From the NCBI RefSeq assembly GCF_001613425.1, contig NZ_BDCI01000002.1, positions 248,001-312,000 of the forward strand: a DNA stretch of 64,000 nucleotides. Reading direction: 5' to 3'. The position numbers and the translations under genes are program-made. Below, in pieces: positions 1 to 7,721 of the stretch. This DNA is from Nocardia vulneris (GTDB lineage Bacteria; Actinomycetota; Actinomycetes; Mycobacteriales; Mycobacteriaceae). The first letter of the stretch is position 1. The number at the start of each line of letters is the position of its first letter. Under the pieces are notes generated by a model. That model had not been told where the DNA came from. It made no database searches and was given only the letters and a program-made list of their open reading frames with translations.

Positions 1-2
1 CG

Positions 3-1007
3 AGTTTCGCACTACTGGCGCTGGCGGACACCTTGCCCGCCGTGTTGATCGCCGTGGCGGCGACCGGCTTCGCCGGTGCACTGTTCAATCCGGCCGTGCG
101 CGCCTATCTCGCCGCGGACGCCGGGGCTGAACGGCGGGTGGCGGCCTTCGCGATGTTCAACATCTGCTATCAGGCGGGCATTCTCGCGGGGCCGCTGGTG
201 GGGTTGGCGTTGACGGCGTGGGATTTTCGCGCCACCGCGGGGGTGGCCGCGATCGTGTTCGCCGGGCTCACCGCCGTTCAGCTGCGCTGGCTGCCCAGCC
301 GTGATATCGATCGGGCGGGCGACGGTGCTTCTGTACTGGCCAATTGGCGTACGGTGCTGCGCAATCGACCGTTCCTGTTGTTCTCGATCGTCATGATCGG
401 CTGTTACGTGCTGTCCTTCCAAGTGTATCTGGCGCTGCCGCTGCAAGCCGGAATCATCAGCGGTTCAGCGCAATCCGGTACCGGGCTGATCGCGGCGATC
501 TTCGCGGTGAGCGGCGTGGTCGCCCTGGTCTGCCAGTTGCCGGTGACCAGCTGGCTCGCGCGGCGCGGCGGCTCCGGTCACGGGTTGGTGGTCGGCATGG
601 CGATCATGGCCGCCGCTTTCCTACCACTGCTGTGCGCACCGAACACGGGGGCAGTCGGCGGCACACCGGTCGCCGTGGCCGCCCTGCTGCTCTGCGCCGC
701 GCTCCTCGCCCTGGCGACCGCGGCCGTATTCCCTTGTGAGATGGATACTGTCGTCACGCTCGCGCGCGGCCGGATCGTGGCCACCCACTACGGCTTCTAC
801 AACACGATCGTCGGTACCGGCATCCTGCTCGGCAATCTCACCACCGGTGCCCTCTTCGACGCGTTCACCGACTCCGGCCGCCCGGCCCTCATCTGGGCCG
901 TCCTCACGGTCATCGGCGCCGCCTGCGCACTGGCACTGTGGGTGCTGAACCGGTCCACGCCGCCGACCCGCGTCGAGGCCGGAACGGAGGTCGCCGCCAG
1001 CCGCTGA
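3..1007 (+). CDS. MFS transporter, 5' part outside window
   Basis: The reading frame is open from the left edge of the window, so this is the C-terminal part of a longer protein. It has at least eight hydrophobic segments separated by short basic loops, with a charged central loop near RWLPSRDIDRAG, as in 12-helix major facilitator superfamily carriers. The tail is short and basic and lacks extra domains. The pattern resembles drug-efflux type MFS proteins, but the substrate cannot be told from sequence. The next gene is convergent and ends about 95 bp downstream. Family assignment is fairly safe; function beyond membrane transport is unknown. Confidence 0.8.
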   Translation, partial: SFALLALADTLPAVLIAVAATGFAGALFNPAVRAYLAADAGAERRVAAFAMFNICYQAGILAGPLVGLALTAWDFRATAGVAAIVFAGLTAVQLRWLPSRDIDRAGDGASVLANWRTVLRNRPFLLFSIVMIGCYVLSFQVYLALPLQAGIISGSAQSGTGLIAAIFAVSGVVALVCQLPVTSWLARRGGSGHGLVVGMAIMAAAFLPLLCAPNTGAVGGTPVAVAALLLCAALLALATAAVFPCEMDTVVTLARGRIVATHYGFYNTIVGTGILLGNLTTGALFDAFTDSGRPALIWAVLTVIGAACALALWVLNRSTPPTRVEAGTEVAASR

Positions 1008-1102
1008 CTCGGCGCACCCCTTCCGATGCCCCGCACCCGTTCCGGCGCGGCGCAGCGGGTGCGGGAACTCGGCAGGGGTGCGGCTGCTTCGGGTCGGCCC
1101 GG

Positions 1103-2221
1103 CTACTCGGCCGGACGGGTGTGCAGCACGCGGAACCGCTCGGGTTCGGCCGGGTCCCGATCGACGACCTGGATCGGCGCACCCGCCCATTGCCAGACAT
1201 TCAGGCCGGGTAGGCGCGCGAAGGCGATCGATCCGCGGGTGCCTTCGACGGCCACTTGTGCCCACGACTCGGCGATATCGGCACCGCGCAGACGCAGCGC
1301 CGCGGCGAGAACGGCGATCGTGTCGTAGCCCTCGAACGCGACGAACGAGGGTGCCGTCCCCAACCGCGCGCGCAAGTGGCGCTCGACTCGGTCGCCGCGG
1401 ACGCTGAGCCGCTCCGGCAGGTAGCGCAGGAACGGAATTCCGGCTCCGGCGTCACCCAGGGCCTTCGTCCATTCGGGGAACTCCGGCTGCCCGGCCGGGG
1501 CACCGAGCAGCATCTCGGCCAGCCGCGCATCACCCCGCACGGCTTCGACGAGCGGCACGGCCGGGTCCGGGTGGCCGACCAACAGGAGCAGCGCGGTCGC
1601 GCCCTGCTCTACCAGCGCGTCGCACAGCGCCGCCGGGGCGAGCACTCGGGTATCGAGTTCGAGCACGCTACCGCCGCGCGAGGCGAAGTACTCCCGCAGG
1701 ATGCGCGTCCCCGCAGCCCAGTAGACGCTGGGCTGGGTGGCTACCGCGATGCGGTCGCGGCCCGCGCGGAGCAGGAAGTCCGCGTAGGTCTGCCAGCCGC
1801 GCGATTGTGGTGGGGCCAGCCGCGCGACCCGGTCCGTCGGCTGCTCGACGAGTTCGTCGAGGACCGCGGACGAGCACAAGAACGGCAGGCCGAGCGCGTC
1901 GGCGCGGGCGGCCGCGGCACGCGCGACGACGCTGTGATACTCCCCGGCCAGGGCCGCCACGCCGAGGCGAGCGAATTCGTCGACAGCCGCGACGGCCCGC
2001 TGCGGATCCGCCGCGGTATCACGAACCACCAGTTCGAGCGGTCGTCCGAGGACCCCGCCCGCGGTATTGATGTCCTCGACCGCCAGCTCCAGCCCGGCGA
2101 GCAGGTGCGCACCGGCTTCGACCCAGCCGGGCCGGGTCCGGGGAACGAGAGCGCCGATCCGGACGGATCGCTGTGCCGGGCGCACCTGGGTGACCATGCC
2201 GGATATTTCACCCACGACCAT
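1103..2221 (-). CDS. Periplasmic-binding-protein-fold ligand-binding protein
   Basis: This 372-residue protein resembles the solute-binding proteins of branched-chain amino-acid or urea ABC transporters. It shows the start of the first lobe (IGALVPRTRPGWVEAGAHLL, then AVEDINTAGGVLGRPLELVV), the inter-lobe strand around RIAVATQ and a late FEGYDTIAVLAAALRLRG helix typical of the family. Unlike transporter receptors it has no signal peptide or lipobox, and no permease or ATPase gene lies nearby. It may therefore be a cytoplasmic sensor or AmiC-like regulator; that is inference. It follows a small membrane-protein gene on the same strand by 18 bp. Other starts 8-9 codons inside are possible, as the ribosome-binding site is weak. 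Confidence 0.7.
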   Translation of the reverse strand: MVVGEISGMVTQVRPAQRSVRIGALVPRTRPGWVEAGAHLLAGLELAVEDINTAGGVLGRPLELVVRDTAADPQRAVAAVDEFARLGVAALAGEYHSVVARAAAARADALGLPFLCSSAVLDELVEQPTDRVARLAPPQSRGWQTYADFLLRAGRDRIAVATQPSVYWAAGTRILREYFASRGGSVLELDTRVLAPAALCDALVEQGATALLLLVGHPDPAVPLVEAVRGDARLAEMLLGAPAGQPEFPEWTKALGDAGAGIPFLRYLPERLSVRGDRVERHLRARLGTAPSFVAFEGYDTIAVLAAALRLRGADIAESWAQVAVEGTRGSIAFARLPGLNVWQWAGAPIQVVDRDPAEPERFRVLHTRPAE

Positions 2222-2239
2222 TGATCGCGGGCAACCGAA

Positions 2240-2524
2240 TTACCGCGGGTGCGCACCGGCACCGGCACACGGCTTGGTTTGTCCCGTCGCCGGCGGCAAC
2301 GGCTTCACGACGACGGGCATACAGATCGTCCACTGTCGCTGTCCCGGGTCGCGGGGCGGATCGGCCTGGTAACCGAACGCGAGACACCCTCCGAAGACCA
2401 GCGCCAGGGCCGCCCCCGCACCCAGTATCGGGCGGACCAACCTGAGCCTGGGCGGCGCAGCCAACTGCTGCACGTGGCGACGGTGCGATCGCGACCACCA
2501 CCAGATCAGTACAAGTTCCCTCAT
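2240..2524 (-). CDS. Small single-pass membrane protein, hypothetical
   Basis: A 94-residue basic protein with one clear transmembrane segment in the middle (ILGAGAALALVFGGCLAFGY), an Arg/His-rich N-terminal stretch and a short outside or periplasmic tail with two Cys residues. An AGGA ribosome-binding site lies 7 bp before the ATG. It is 18 bp upstream of the ligand-binding-protein gene on the same strand and is probably cotranscribed with it. I do not recognise a family. The membrane topology is visible, but any functional link to the neighbour is only suggested by position. Confidence 0.5.
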   Translation of the reverse strand: MRELVLIWWWSRSHRRHVQQLAAPPRLRLVRPILGAGAALALVFGGCLAFGYQADPPRDPGQRQWTICMPVVVKPLPPATGQTKPCAGAGAHPR

Positions 2525-2792
2525 CGCACAGTCCTGCCCTCGCCTGTATGTACTGAATCGCGCTGGCGAGCAACGTGTTACGTGAAGTTGCGGAGCTGAT
2601 TTCGGTCGGTCGATCCACGGAACGCACCGCGTCCGGTTTTCGTTTTTCGGCTGGAGTTATCGCAAGACTTCGTTATCGGGACAGACGCCACCGTTCGGCG
2701 ACTGCGACGCTGAACTGAGCGACGTGTCGAATGAGGGCGTTCAACCAGGAGCAGTGCCTCACGGCGAATGCGTCGCGCACGGAAGGTTCCTC

Positions 2793-3617
2793 ATGACCAT
2801 CCAGTCCCCTGCCGCCGCCCGCCGCATTCGCCCACGTCGCGGTCGCGGAAATGATTCCTACGATGGGATCGAGCCAGTGCTGGCAGAGCTGGCGGACTTG
2901 CCCGGCGACTCGCTCGAGTACGAGCGGCTACGCGCCGAGATCCTGCGCCGCTGCCTACCGCTGGCCGAGCACATCGCCAGGCGCTACACCGGCCGCGGTG
3001 AGAATTACGACGACCTGTTCCAAGTCGCCAGCCTCGGGCTCGTCGCCGCCGTGGACCGCTACGACCCGGCGCGCGCGACACCGTTCCTCGCCTTCGCCGT
3101 CCCGACGATCATGGGCGAAGTCCGCCGCCACTTCCGCGATTTCGGCTGGTCGGTACGAGTTCCCCGGCGCACCAAGGAAATTCAGCTGATGCTCGCGCCC
3201 GCCGTGGAACGGCTCTGTCACCGGCTGTCCCGGATGCCCACCGCCCTCGAGATCGCCATCGAACTCGACGTCGATCTGCTCGAGGTGACCCAGGCCATGC
3301 TCGCCGCCAACGCCTACACCAGCGATCCGCTCGACACCTCGGCGCACGACAACGACAACGACTACGCGCCGAGCGCGGCCGACCTGCTCGGCGCAGAGGA
3401 ACCGGGCTATCAGCTGACCGACGAAGCGCTCGCCATCGCACCACTGCTGGACGAACTTCCGGCCCGCGAGCGCCTGGTTCTGCATCTGCGGTTCTTCCGC
3501 GGACAGACCCAGATCCAGATCGCCGAACGGCTCGGCGTCTCGCAGATGCAGATCTCGCGCATCCTCACCAAAACACTCACCCAGCTACGCGAAAGTGCAC
3601 TGCCGGAGGACGATTGA
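2793..3617 (+). CDS. SigF/SigB-family RNA polymerase sigma factor
   Basis: A 274-residue group 3 sigma factor of the SigF/SigB stress or sporulation type. Region 2 is visible as DDLFQVASLGLVAAVDRYDP followed by FLAFAVPTIMGEVRRHFRD. Region 3 contains RMPTALEIAIELDVD. Region 4 has the helix-turn-helix QTQIQIAERLGVSQMQISRI. The start at 2793 is chosen because GGAAGG lies 6 bp upstream; the frame extends further up to 2724 without an equally good site. No anti-sigma or anti-anti-sigma gene is adjacent, which is unusual for this family. A promoter of the type such factors read precedes the catalase gene later in the window. Confidence 0.9.
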   Translation: MTIQSPAAARRIRPRRGRGNDSYDGIEPVLAELADLPGDSLEYERLRAEILRRCLPLAEHIARRYTGRGENYDDLFQVASLGLVAAVDRYDPARATPFLAFAVPTIMGEVRRHFRDFGWSVRVPRRTKEIQLMLAPAVERLCHRLSRMPTALEIAIELDVDLLEVTQAMLAANAYTSDPLDTSAHDNDNDYAPSAADLLGAEEPGYQLTDEALAIAPLLDELPARERLVLHLRFFRGQTQIQIAERLGVSQMQISRILTKTLTQLRESALPEDD

Positions 3618-3707
3618 CCGCGCGCAGCACCAGATAGTCGCGGCTACAGCATGTTTGAACGCCGCGCAATCGGGCTTACGGTGGGAAGGACGATCGGGAC
3701 GGTGGAT

Positions 3708-3992
3708 ATGAAGACCAGAGAGATCACCGTGCGGGTGAAAAAAGGCCAGTGGCGCGCCATCAGCGCAGCGGCCGACTGTGCGGGCATGAGCGTCGAGGAC
3801 TACATCCGCTGGAGCGTCAAGCTTTTGGCGCTGCAATCCAGGCCCGGCGGCAACCCGCACCAGACGCCCACCACACGTCCCGAGCCGCGCCGGCGCGCCC
3901 GTCCTGTGCTCGATCAGCCCGAGTCGACGGTGTGGGAGGAGTGCTTCGCGGAGCAGCTGTCGCACCGTATCGAACAGTTCCGCGACGTCTGA
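3708..3992 (+). CDS. Small basic protein, ribbon-helix-helix-like N-terminus
   Basis: A 94-residue protein starting MKTREITVRVKKGQWRAISA. The N-terminus alternates charged and hydrophobic residues like the DNA-binding strand of ribbon-helix-helix proteins and is followed by a helix with MSVEDYIRWSVKLL. The second half is Pro/Arg-rich and ends in an acidic-aromatic helix (TVWEECFAEQLSHRIEQF). No toxin-like partner gene is beside it. The frame is open back to an ATG at 3651; I prefer the internal ATG because the DNA-binding-like strand begins there. A strong hairpin follows the stop codon. Family not firmly recognised. Confidence 0.55.
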   Translation: MKTREITVRVKKGQWRAISAAADCAGMSVEDYIRWSVKLLALQSRPGGNPHQTPTTRPEPRRRARPVLDQPESTVWEECFAEQLSHRIEQFRDV

Positions 3993-4014
3993 AAGCCCTG
4001 GGTCACCGCAGCGG

Positions 4015-4048
4015 CGAACCCCGCGACATGCAGTTGTCGCGGGGTTCG
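4015..4048. terminator. Bidirectional hairpin terminator
   Basis: A perfect 14-bp stem, CGAACCCCGCGACA pairing with TGTCGCGGGGTTCG across a 6-nt loop, lies between two convergent genes (the small basic protein and DUF4383). It has no strong U tract, as is common in GC-rich actinobacteria. Confidence 0.75.
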
Positions 4049-4090
4049 TCGTCGTGTGCAGTGCCGTCCGGCTCAGTGCGGGCCGAGTGC

Positions 4091-4591
4091 TCAGTGCCGC
4101 CCGAGTGACGGGCTGGTGCCGAACGAACCGCTCGCCTGGTTCGCCGCGACCCGCGGCAGCAGCAGGCCGAGCGCGACCATGCCGACACCGAGACCGAAGT
4201 GCAGCCAGTTGTCGGCGGTGTTGACGGGAACGAAGTTCGCGCTGCTGGTTTCGTCGACGATCAAGCCGTACAACCAGAGCACCAGATAGATCACGCCGCC
4301 GCCGATCAGGAACCCGCGCGAGGCGGCGGCGGTTCGCGCCGCCGCGAGACCGGCGATGCCGAAGAGCAGGTGCACGATGTTGTGCAACACCGAAACCTGG
4401 AACAGCCCGAGCAGTTTCGCGTCGGTGTGATGTCCGGCGAAGGTCAGCGTGTCGAAGCCGGTCGTGATGCCGGGCACGAATCCGAGCACGCCGACGAGCA
4501 GGAACACCGCACCGACGATCAGCGAGCCGAGCTGGACCAGCGTACGGGCCCGCGGGCCCGTATGGGCGACGGGTTGTTGGCTGTAAGTCAT
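4091..4591 (-). CDS. DUF4383 membrane protein
   Basis: A 166-residue integral membrane protein with four hydrophobic helices. The motif cluster of DUF4383 proteins is present: GVLGFVPGITTGFDTL, then LLGLFQVSVLHNIVHLLFGI and later DNWLHFGLGVGMVALGLLL. The start is the ATG at 4591, with AGAGA upstream; the frame is open beyond it but carries no membrane sequence. Function of the family is unknown; in related actinobacteria it often sits among general-stress genes. The coding sequence contains a 20-bp perfect palindrome around codons 10-17. The next gene upstream is an AraC regulator on the same strand, over 200 bp away, so cotranscription is not certain. Confidence 0.8.
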   Translation of the reverse strand: MTYSQQPVAHTGPRARTLVQLGSLIVGAVFLLVGVLGFVPGITTGFDTLTFAGHHTDAKLLGLFQVSVLHNIVHLLFGIAGLAAARTAAASRGFLIGGGVIYLVLWLYGLIVDETSSANFVPVNTADNWLHFGLGVGMVALGLLLPRVAANQASGSFGTSPSLGRH

Positions 4592-4820
4592 AGTGATGCC
4601 ATCTCTTTCGTATTCCGGGGCACGGCGGCTCCGCACACCACACCCGGTCCGACGGCCACATTCAGCAGTGAACGGCCGAGCGCCCGGCACGCTCCCCGCG
4701 GAACGCACCCGTCGGCGCAGTGCACGAGCGATCTACCCGGCGCTTTCCACCCGAAACCGCCTCGATGACACAGAACGGGCACGTTCGGAAGCCCGGACGG
4801 GAGGAACGGCGAAAGTACTG

Positions 4821-5420
4821 TCAGTTGTTCAAGGTGGTGTGGGGGGATTGGCCGTAGATCCGGCGGTAGGACGCGGCGAAGCGGCCCGAGTTCGCGAAAC
4901 CCCAGCCGATCGCGATGCGGGTGACCGTCGCGCCGTCGGCGGGCGCGCAGCGGTCGAGTTCCTGATGGGCCCCGCGCAGTCGCAGGCGGCGCAGATAGGC
5001 CATCGGGGTGGTGTGCAACTCCTGCTGGAAGGCCAGTTGCATGGAACGCACCGATACGAACCCGGCGGCGGCGATATCGGCGATCACGAGCTCCTCACGC
5101 AGGTTCGCCTGCATGTATGTCACTCCCAAGCGCACCGAATCCGCCGCCGCGCTGAACACCGCGGGCTCCGGGACGGGCGGTTCGGCGACCGGCAGGACGG
5201 CGTTCACGCACGCCGCCAGATATTCGGCCGCGTGGTCGGTCAAGCCCAGCGCGATGGTCGACGCCTCGACACTGCGTTGATGCTCGAGCACCGAACGCAC
5301 CAGGCGGACGGCCGCCATATCCGGGGCGGGCCCGGCGAAGTCCGCGGCCGTCACCACCCGCAGGAATTCCTCGATCGCCGGTATGTCCCGGCCGTCGAAT
5401 CTCGTGCTCGTCACTGCCAC
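4821..5420 (-). CDS. AraC-family transcriptional regulator
   Basis: A 199-residue regulator. The C-terminal half carries both helix-turn-helix units of the AraC fold: ELVIADIAAAGFVSVRSMQL followed by FQQELHTTPMAYLRRLRL, then VTRIAIGWGFANSGRFAASY and RRIYGQSPHTTL at the end. The N-terminal 90 residues are short and match no sugar-binding cupin that I can see, so it may be a truncated-sensor type like those found downstream of stress genes. The DUF4383 gene lies downstream on the same strand and is a possible target. The target genes are not known. Confidence 0.85.
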   Translation of the reverse strand: MAVTSTRFDGRDIPAIEEFLRVVTAADFAGPAPDMAAVRLVRSVLEHQRSVEASTIALGLTDHAAEYLAACVNAVLPVAEPPVPEPAVFSAAADSVRLGVTYMQANLREELVIADIAAAGFVSVRSMQLAFQQELHTTPMAYLRRLRLRGAHQELDRCAPADGATVTRIAIGWGFANSGRFAASYRRIYGQSPHTTLNN

Positions 5421-5570
5421 ACCATCCGATCAACCCCCGAACGGTCGCCTCCCGGTCCGCACTATCCACCCTACGCAGGGGCCGTCCGTCGGCCTGCGCA
5501 TCGAACTCTCCCCGGTCAGCGTCACCGCGCCCCGAGAGCGCGCGGTCTGCCGGACGCCGCTGCCGACTAT

Positions 5571-5762
5571 CTAGGTGCTGACCTTCTCGTCCTCGAGCGA
5601 CGCAAGGATCTGCGCGCGTAGCTCCGGTCCGTCTTCGTGCCGATGCACGGAGATCGCGTGCTCGCTGGCGGCTCGCACGACTTCGTCCTCCTCACCGGCG
5701 ATGGTGAGCGTGCACTTCGTTTCGCTGGGGAACCTGCGGCAGTCGGCTACTTTTCTCGTCAT
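5571..5762 (-). CDS. DUF1059 small protein
   Basis: A 63-residue protein with the DUF1059 pattern: MTRKVADCRRFPSETKCTLT followed by an acidic IAGEEDEVVRAASEHAISVH helix and a His-rich end. Two Cys residues (CRRFPSETKC) are conserved in this family. The start at 5762 has a perfect AGGAGG 8 bp upstream, so the eight codons before it are not coding. The function of DUF1059 is unknown. The gene diverges from the cobalamin-riboswitch/metF unit. Confidence 0.8.
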   Translation of the reverse strand: MTRKVADCRRFPSETKCTLTIAGEEDEVVRAASEHAISVHRHEDGPELRAQILASLEDEKVST

Positions 5763-5865
5763 GGGACGAGCCTCCTGAGAGATCAATATTGCTGGTCTCT
5801 ACGGTAGACCTCCCAGGTCACCGCGGTCGCGAAAGCGGAAATCGGGGAGGCGGGGCCGGGCGCGC

Positions 5866-5895
5866 TTGGCGCGCCCGCAGGTCGTCGCTTATATT
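5866..5895 (+). promoter_or_regulatory. Predicted sigma-A-type promoter of metF
   Basis: TTGGCG (5866-5871) and TATATT (5890-5895) are separated by 18 bp and lie just before the start of the cobalamin riboswitch. TATATT is strikingly AT-rich for this genome. Transcription would start near 5902, which fits the 5' end of the aptamer. Confidence 0.55.
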
Positions 5896-5902
5896 CGCGA
5901 GC

Positions 5903-6080
5903 ACAACTGGTTCGCCGGAGGTGGAGTCGAGGAGCCCCTGATCCACCGGCCGGCGTCGAGTTCGGACCGCGTTCGCGCGCGCCCGGACGAGAGGGAACCC
6001 GGTGCGAATCCGGGACTGTCCCGCAACGGTGAATGGGCGCGCCCATGAGTCCGAAGACCTGCCGGGTGTGCCGGGTACGC
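5903..6080 (+). promoter_or_regulatory. Cobalamin (B12) riboswitch
   Basis: The conserved B12-box core is present: GAGGGAACCCGGTGCGAATC (5991-6010), continuing CGGGACTGTCCCGCAACGGT (6011-6030). The downstream conserved element GAGTCCGAAGACCTGCC follows at 6047-6063. An upstream paired arm is visible as GGAGGTGGA and TCCACCGG. The leader continues about 140 nt to the metF ribosome-binding site, leaving room for an expression platform. Binding of adenosyl- or methylcobalamin normally turns the downstream gene off. The exact ends are estimated. Which cobalamin form is bound cannot be read from sequence. Confidence 0.9.
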
Positions 6081-6217
6081 CGTATCCGGCGGTCGTCGCC
6101 TCGTGGATCGGGCGTAACGCCGAGTGGACCCGGGCACGGGATTGATGCTTCGAGGGCTCCGTCAGCGTTTCGCTCGTTATGGGTGGTGGCCACAGGGCGC
6201 TACCACGGAGTTCATCA

Positions 6218-7201
6218 ATGCTGAACCCTCACAAGAGTTTTCCCGCTCGCATCGCACCCGCGGTGCGCGGCGTGCCGTCGGTCGTGCAGAGCCTGCGCCT
6301 GCACTCGCGGCAGCGGGTGCCGTTCTCGGTGGAATTCAACCCGCCGCGCGACGCCGCGGGCGAAGCGCGACTGTGGCGCACGGTGCGCGAATTCGAGCGC
6401 ATGCATCCGGCGTTCGTCTCGATGACCTACGGCGCGGGTGGTTCGACCAAGGACCGGACCGCGCGGATCACCGGCGCGCTGGCGCAGGAGACCACCTTGC
6501 TGCCGGTGGCGCATCTGACGGCGGTCGGGCACAGCATCGCCGAACTGCGCGCGCTGGTCGGCTCCTATGCCGACTACGGCATCCGCAACATCTTGGTGCT
6601 GCGTGGCGACCCGCCGGGTGATCCGCTCGGCGACTGGCACAAACATCCCGACGGAGTCGAGTACGCCGAGGAACTGGTGCGGATCGTGCGGGATCTCGGC
6701 GATTTCAACGTCGGCGTCGCCTCCTTCCCGCAGATGCACCACCGCTCCCCCGACCTGGACACCGACACCGCGTTCCTGGCCGCGAAACTCCGTGCCGGAG
6801 CGGATTATTCGATCACCCAGATGTTCTTCGAGGTCGACCACTACCTGCGCCTGCGCGACCGGCTCGCGGCCGCCGACCCGGAGCAGGGCGCCAAGCCGAT
6901 CATTCCCGAGCTGATGCCCGTCACGTCGCTGCGCACCGTGGCGCGGGCGGAGGAACTCAGTGGCCGCGCGCTGCCCGCGCCGATCATGGCGCGCCTGCTC
7001 CGGGCGGCGGGCACCGGACCGGAGGAGAACCGTGCCGCGGTCCGGGAAGTCGGGATCGAACTCGCCACCGAACTCGCCCAGCGCCTCATCGACGAGGGCG
7101 CGCCCTGCCTGCACTTCATCACGTTGAACTTCGCCAAGGCGACCACCGAGGTGCTGACGAACCTGGGCTACGCGGTCACGGCCGCCCCGCTGAGCGCCTG
7201 A
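6218..7201 (+). CDS. metF: Methylenetetrahydrofolate reductase (MetF-like)
   Basis: A 327-residue flavoprotein of the MetF family, which reduces 5,10-methylene-THF to 5-methyl-THF for methionine synthesis. Family signatures in order are SVEFNPPRD, FVSMTYGAGGSTKDRT, LPVAHLTAVGHS, NILVLRGDPPGDP, VASFPQMHH, AGADYSITQMFFEVDHYLRL and PELMPVTSL. The ATG at 6218 has GGAG 7 bp upstream; the earlier in-frame codons are inside the leader. Control by a cobalamin riboswitch is unusual for metF; in actinobacteria that element more often precedes metE. The protein may be a dedicated isozyme used when B12 is scarce. Confidence 0.88.
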   Translation: MLNPHKSFPARIAPAVRGVPSVVQSLRLHSRQRVPFSVEFNPPRDAAGEARLWRTVREFERMHPAFVSMTYGAGGSTKDRTARITGALAQETTLLPVAHLTAVGHSIAELRALVGSYADYGIRNILVLRGDPPGDPLGDWHKHPDGVEYAEELVRIVRDLGDFNVGVASFPQMHHRSPDLDTDTAFLAAKLRAGADYSITQMFFEVDHYLRLRDRLAAADPEQGAKPIIPELMPVTSLRTVARAEELSGRALPAPIMARLLRAAGTGPEENRAAVREVGIELATELAQRLIDEGAPCLHFITLNFAKATTEVLTNLGYAVTAAPLSA

Positions 7202-7257
7202 TCCACCCGGTCGAGCCGGGCGACGTGGCGAAGTCCCGGGTACGCGAGGACACTGAA

Positions 7258-7276
7258 GACGAATACCGTATTCGTC
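7258..7276. repeat. 19-bp perfect inverted repeat, candidate operator
   Basis: GACGAATAC-C-GTATTCGTC is a perfect 9-bp inverted repeat around a single central base. It lies immediately before the GAGGAG ribosome-binding site of the next gene. Its length and position suit a dimeric repressor site or a hairpin that could mask translation. Confidence 0.5.
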
Positions 7277-7291
7277 CCGAGGAGCGATGTG

Positions 7292-7675
7292 ATGGCAGCC
7301 GAGAGGCCTTTTGGGATCGATCCGGAAGATTTCGAACGTGCGCTGCGGGAGGCGGGGATCGAGATCCGCGATCTGCTCGGCAAGGCGGGCACCTACGTCG
7401 ACCGCGCCGGAGTGAACACGCTGGCCTCGCTGCTCGGCCAGTTCGTCCAGCCGGAGCGCCCGCGCGCGGCCAAGCCGGAGAGCGAGACCACCGGCGAGAC
7501 CGGCAGCGGCGTCTGGGTGATCTACAGCATCAACGACGCGGGCGAGGCCCGGGTCGAGCAGGTGTTCCCGAGCGAACTCGAGGCCTTGCGGGCCCACCGC
7601 GACAACACCGACGAACGCCGGCGCGTCCGCTTCCTGCCCTACGGCGTCCCCGCCACCGCGCTCGACTCGCTCTGA
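7292..7675 (+). CDS. Conserved hypothetical protein
   Basis: A 127-residue soluble protein. The N-terminal part (FGIDPEDFERALREAGIEIR) is a charged amphipathic helix followed by a predicted helical segment. After a hydrophilic linker rich in Glu and Thr, the C-terminal domain has GVWVIYSINDAGEARVEQVF and ends in RVRFLPYGVP, suggesting a small beta-rich fold. The ATG at 7292 is preceded by GAGGAG at 7 bp. I do not recognise a function. A 19-bp palindrome in its leader suggests dedicated regulation. It is convergent with the M3 peptidase gene. Confidence 0.65.
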   Translation: MAAERPFGIDPEDFERALREAGIEIRDLLGKAGTYVDRAGVNTLASLLGQFVQPERPRAAKPESETTGETGSGVWVIYSINDAGEARVEQVFPSELEALRAHRDNTDERRRVRFLPYGVPATALDSL

Positions 7676-7721
7676 ACACCACCTTCAGTCCGCGGTGGCG
7701 ACCTTCCAGAGACTAGGTGAC

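Noticed and set aside
5783..6193. 136-residue minus-strand frame over the riboswitch
   Set aside because: It runs through the cobalamin riboswitch core, which is an RNA element on the plus strand; the protein sequence is Arg/Pro-rich without a fold.
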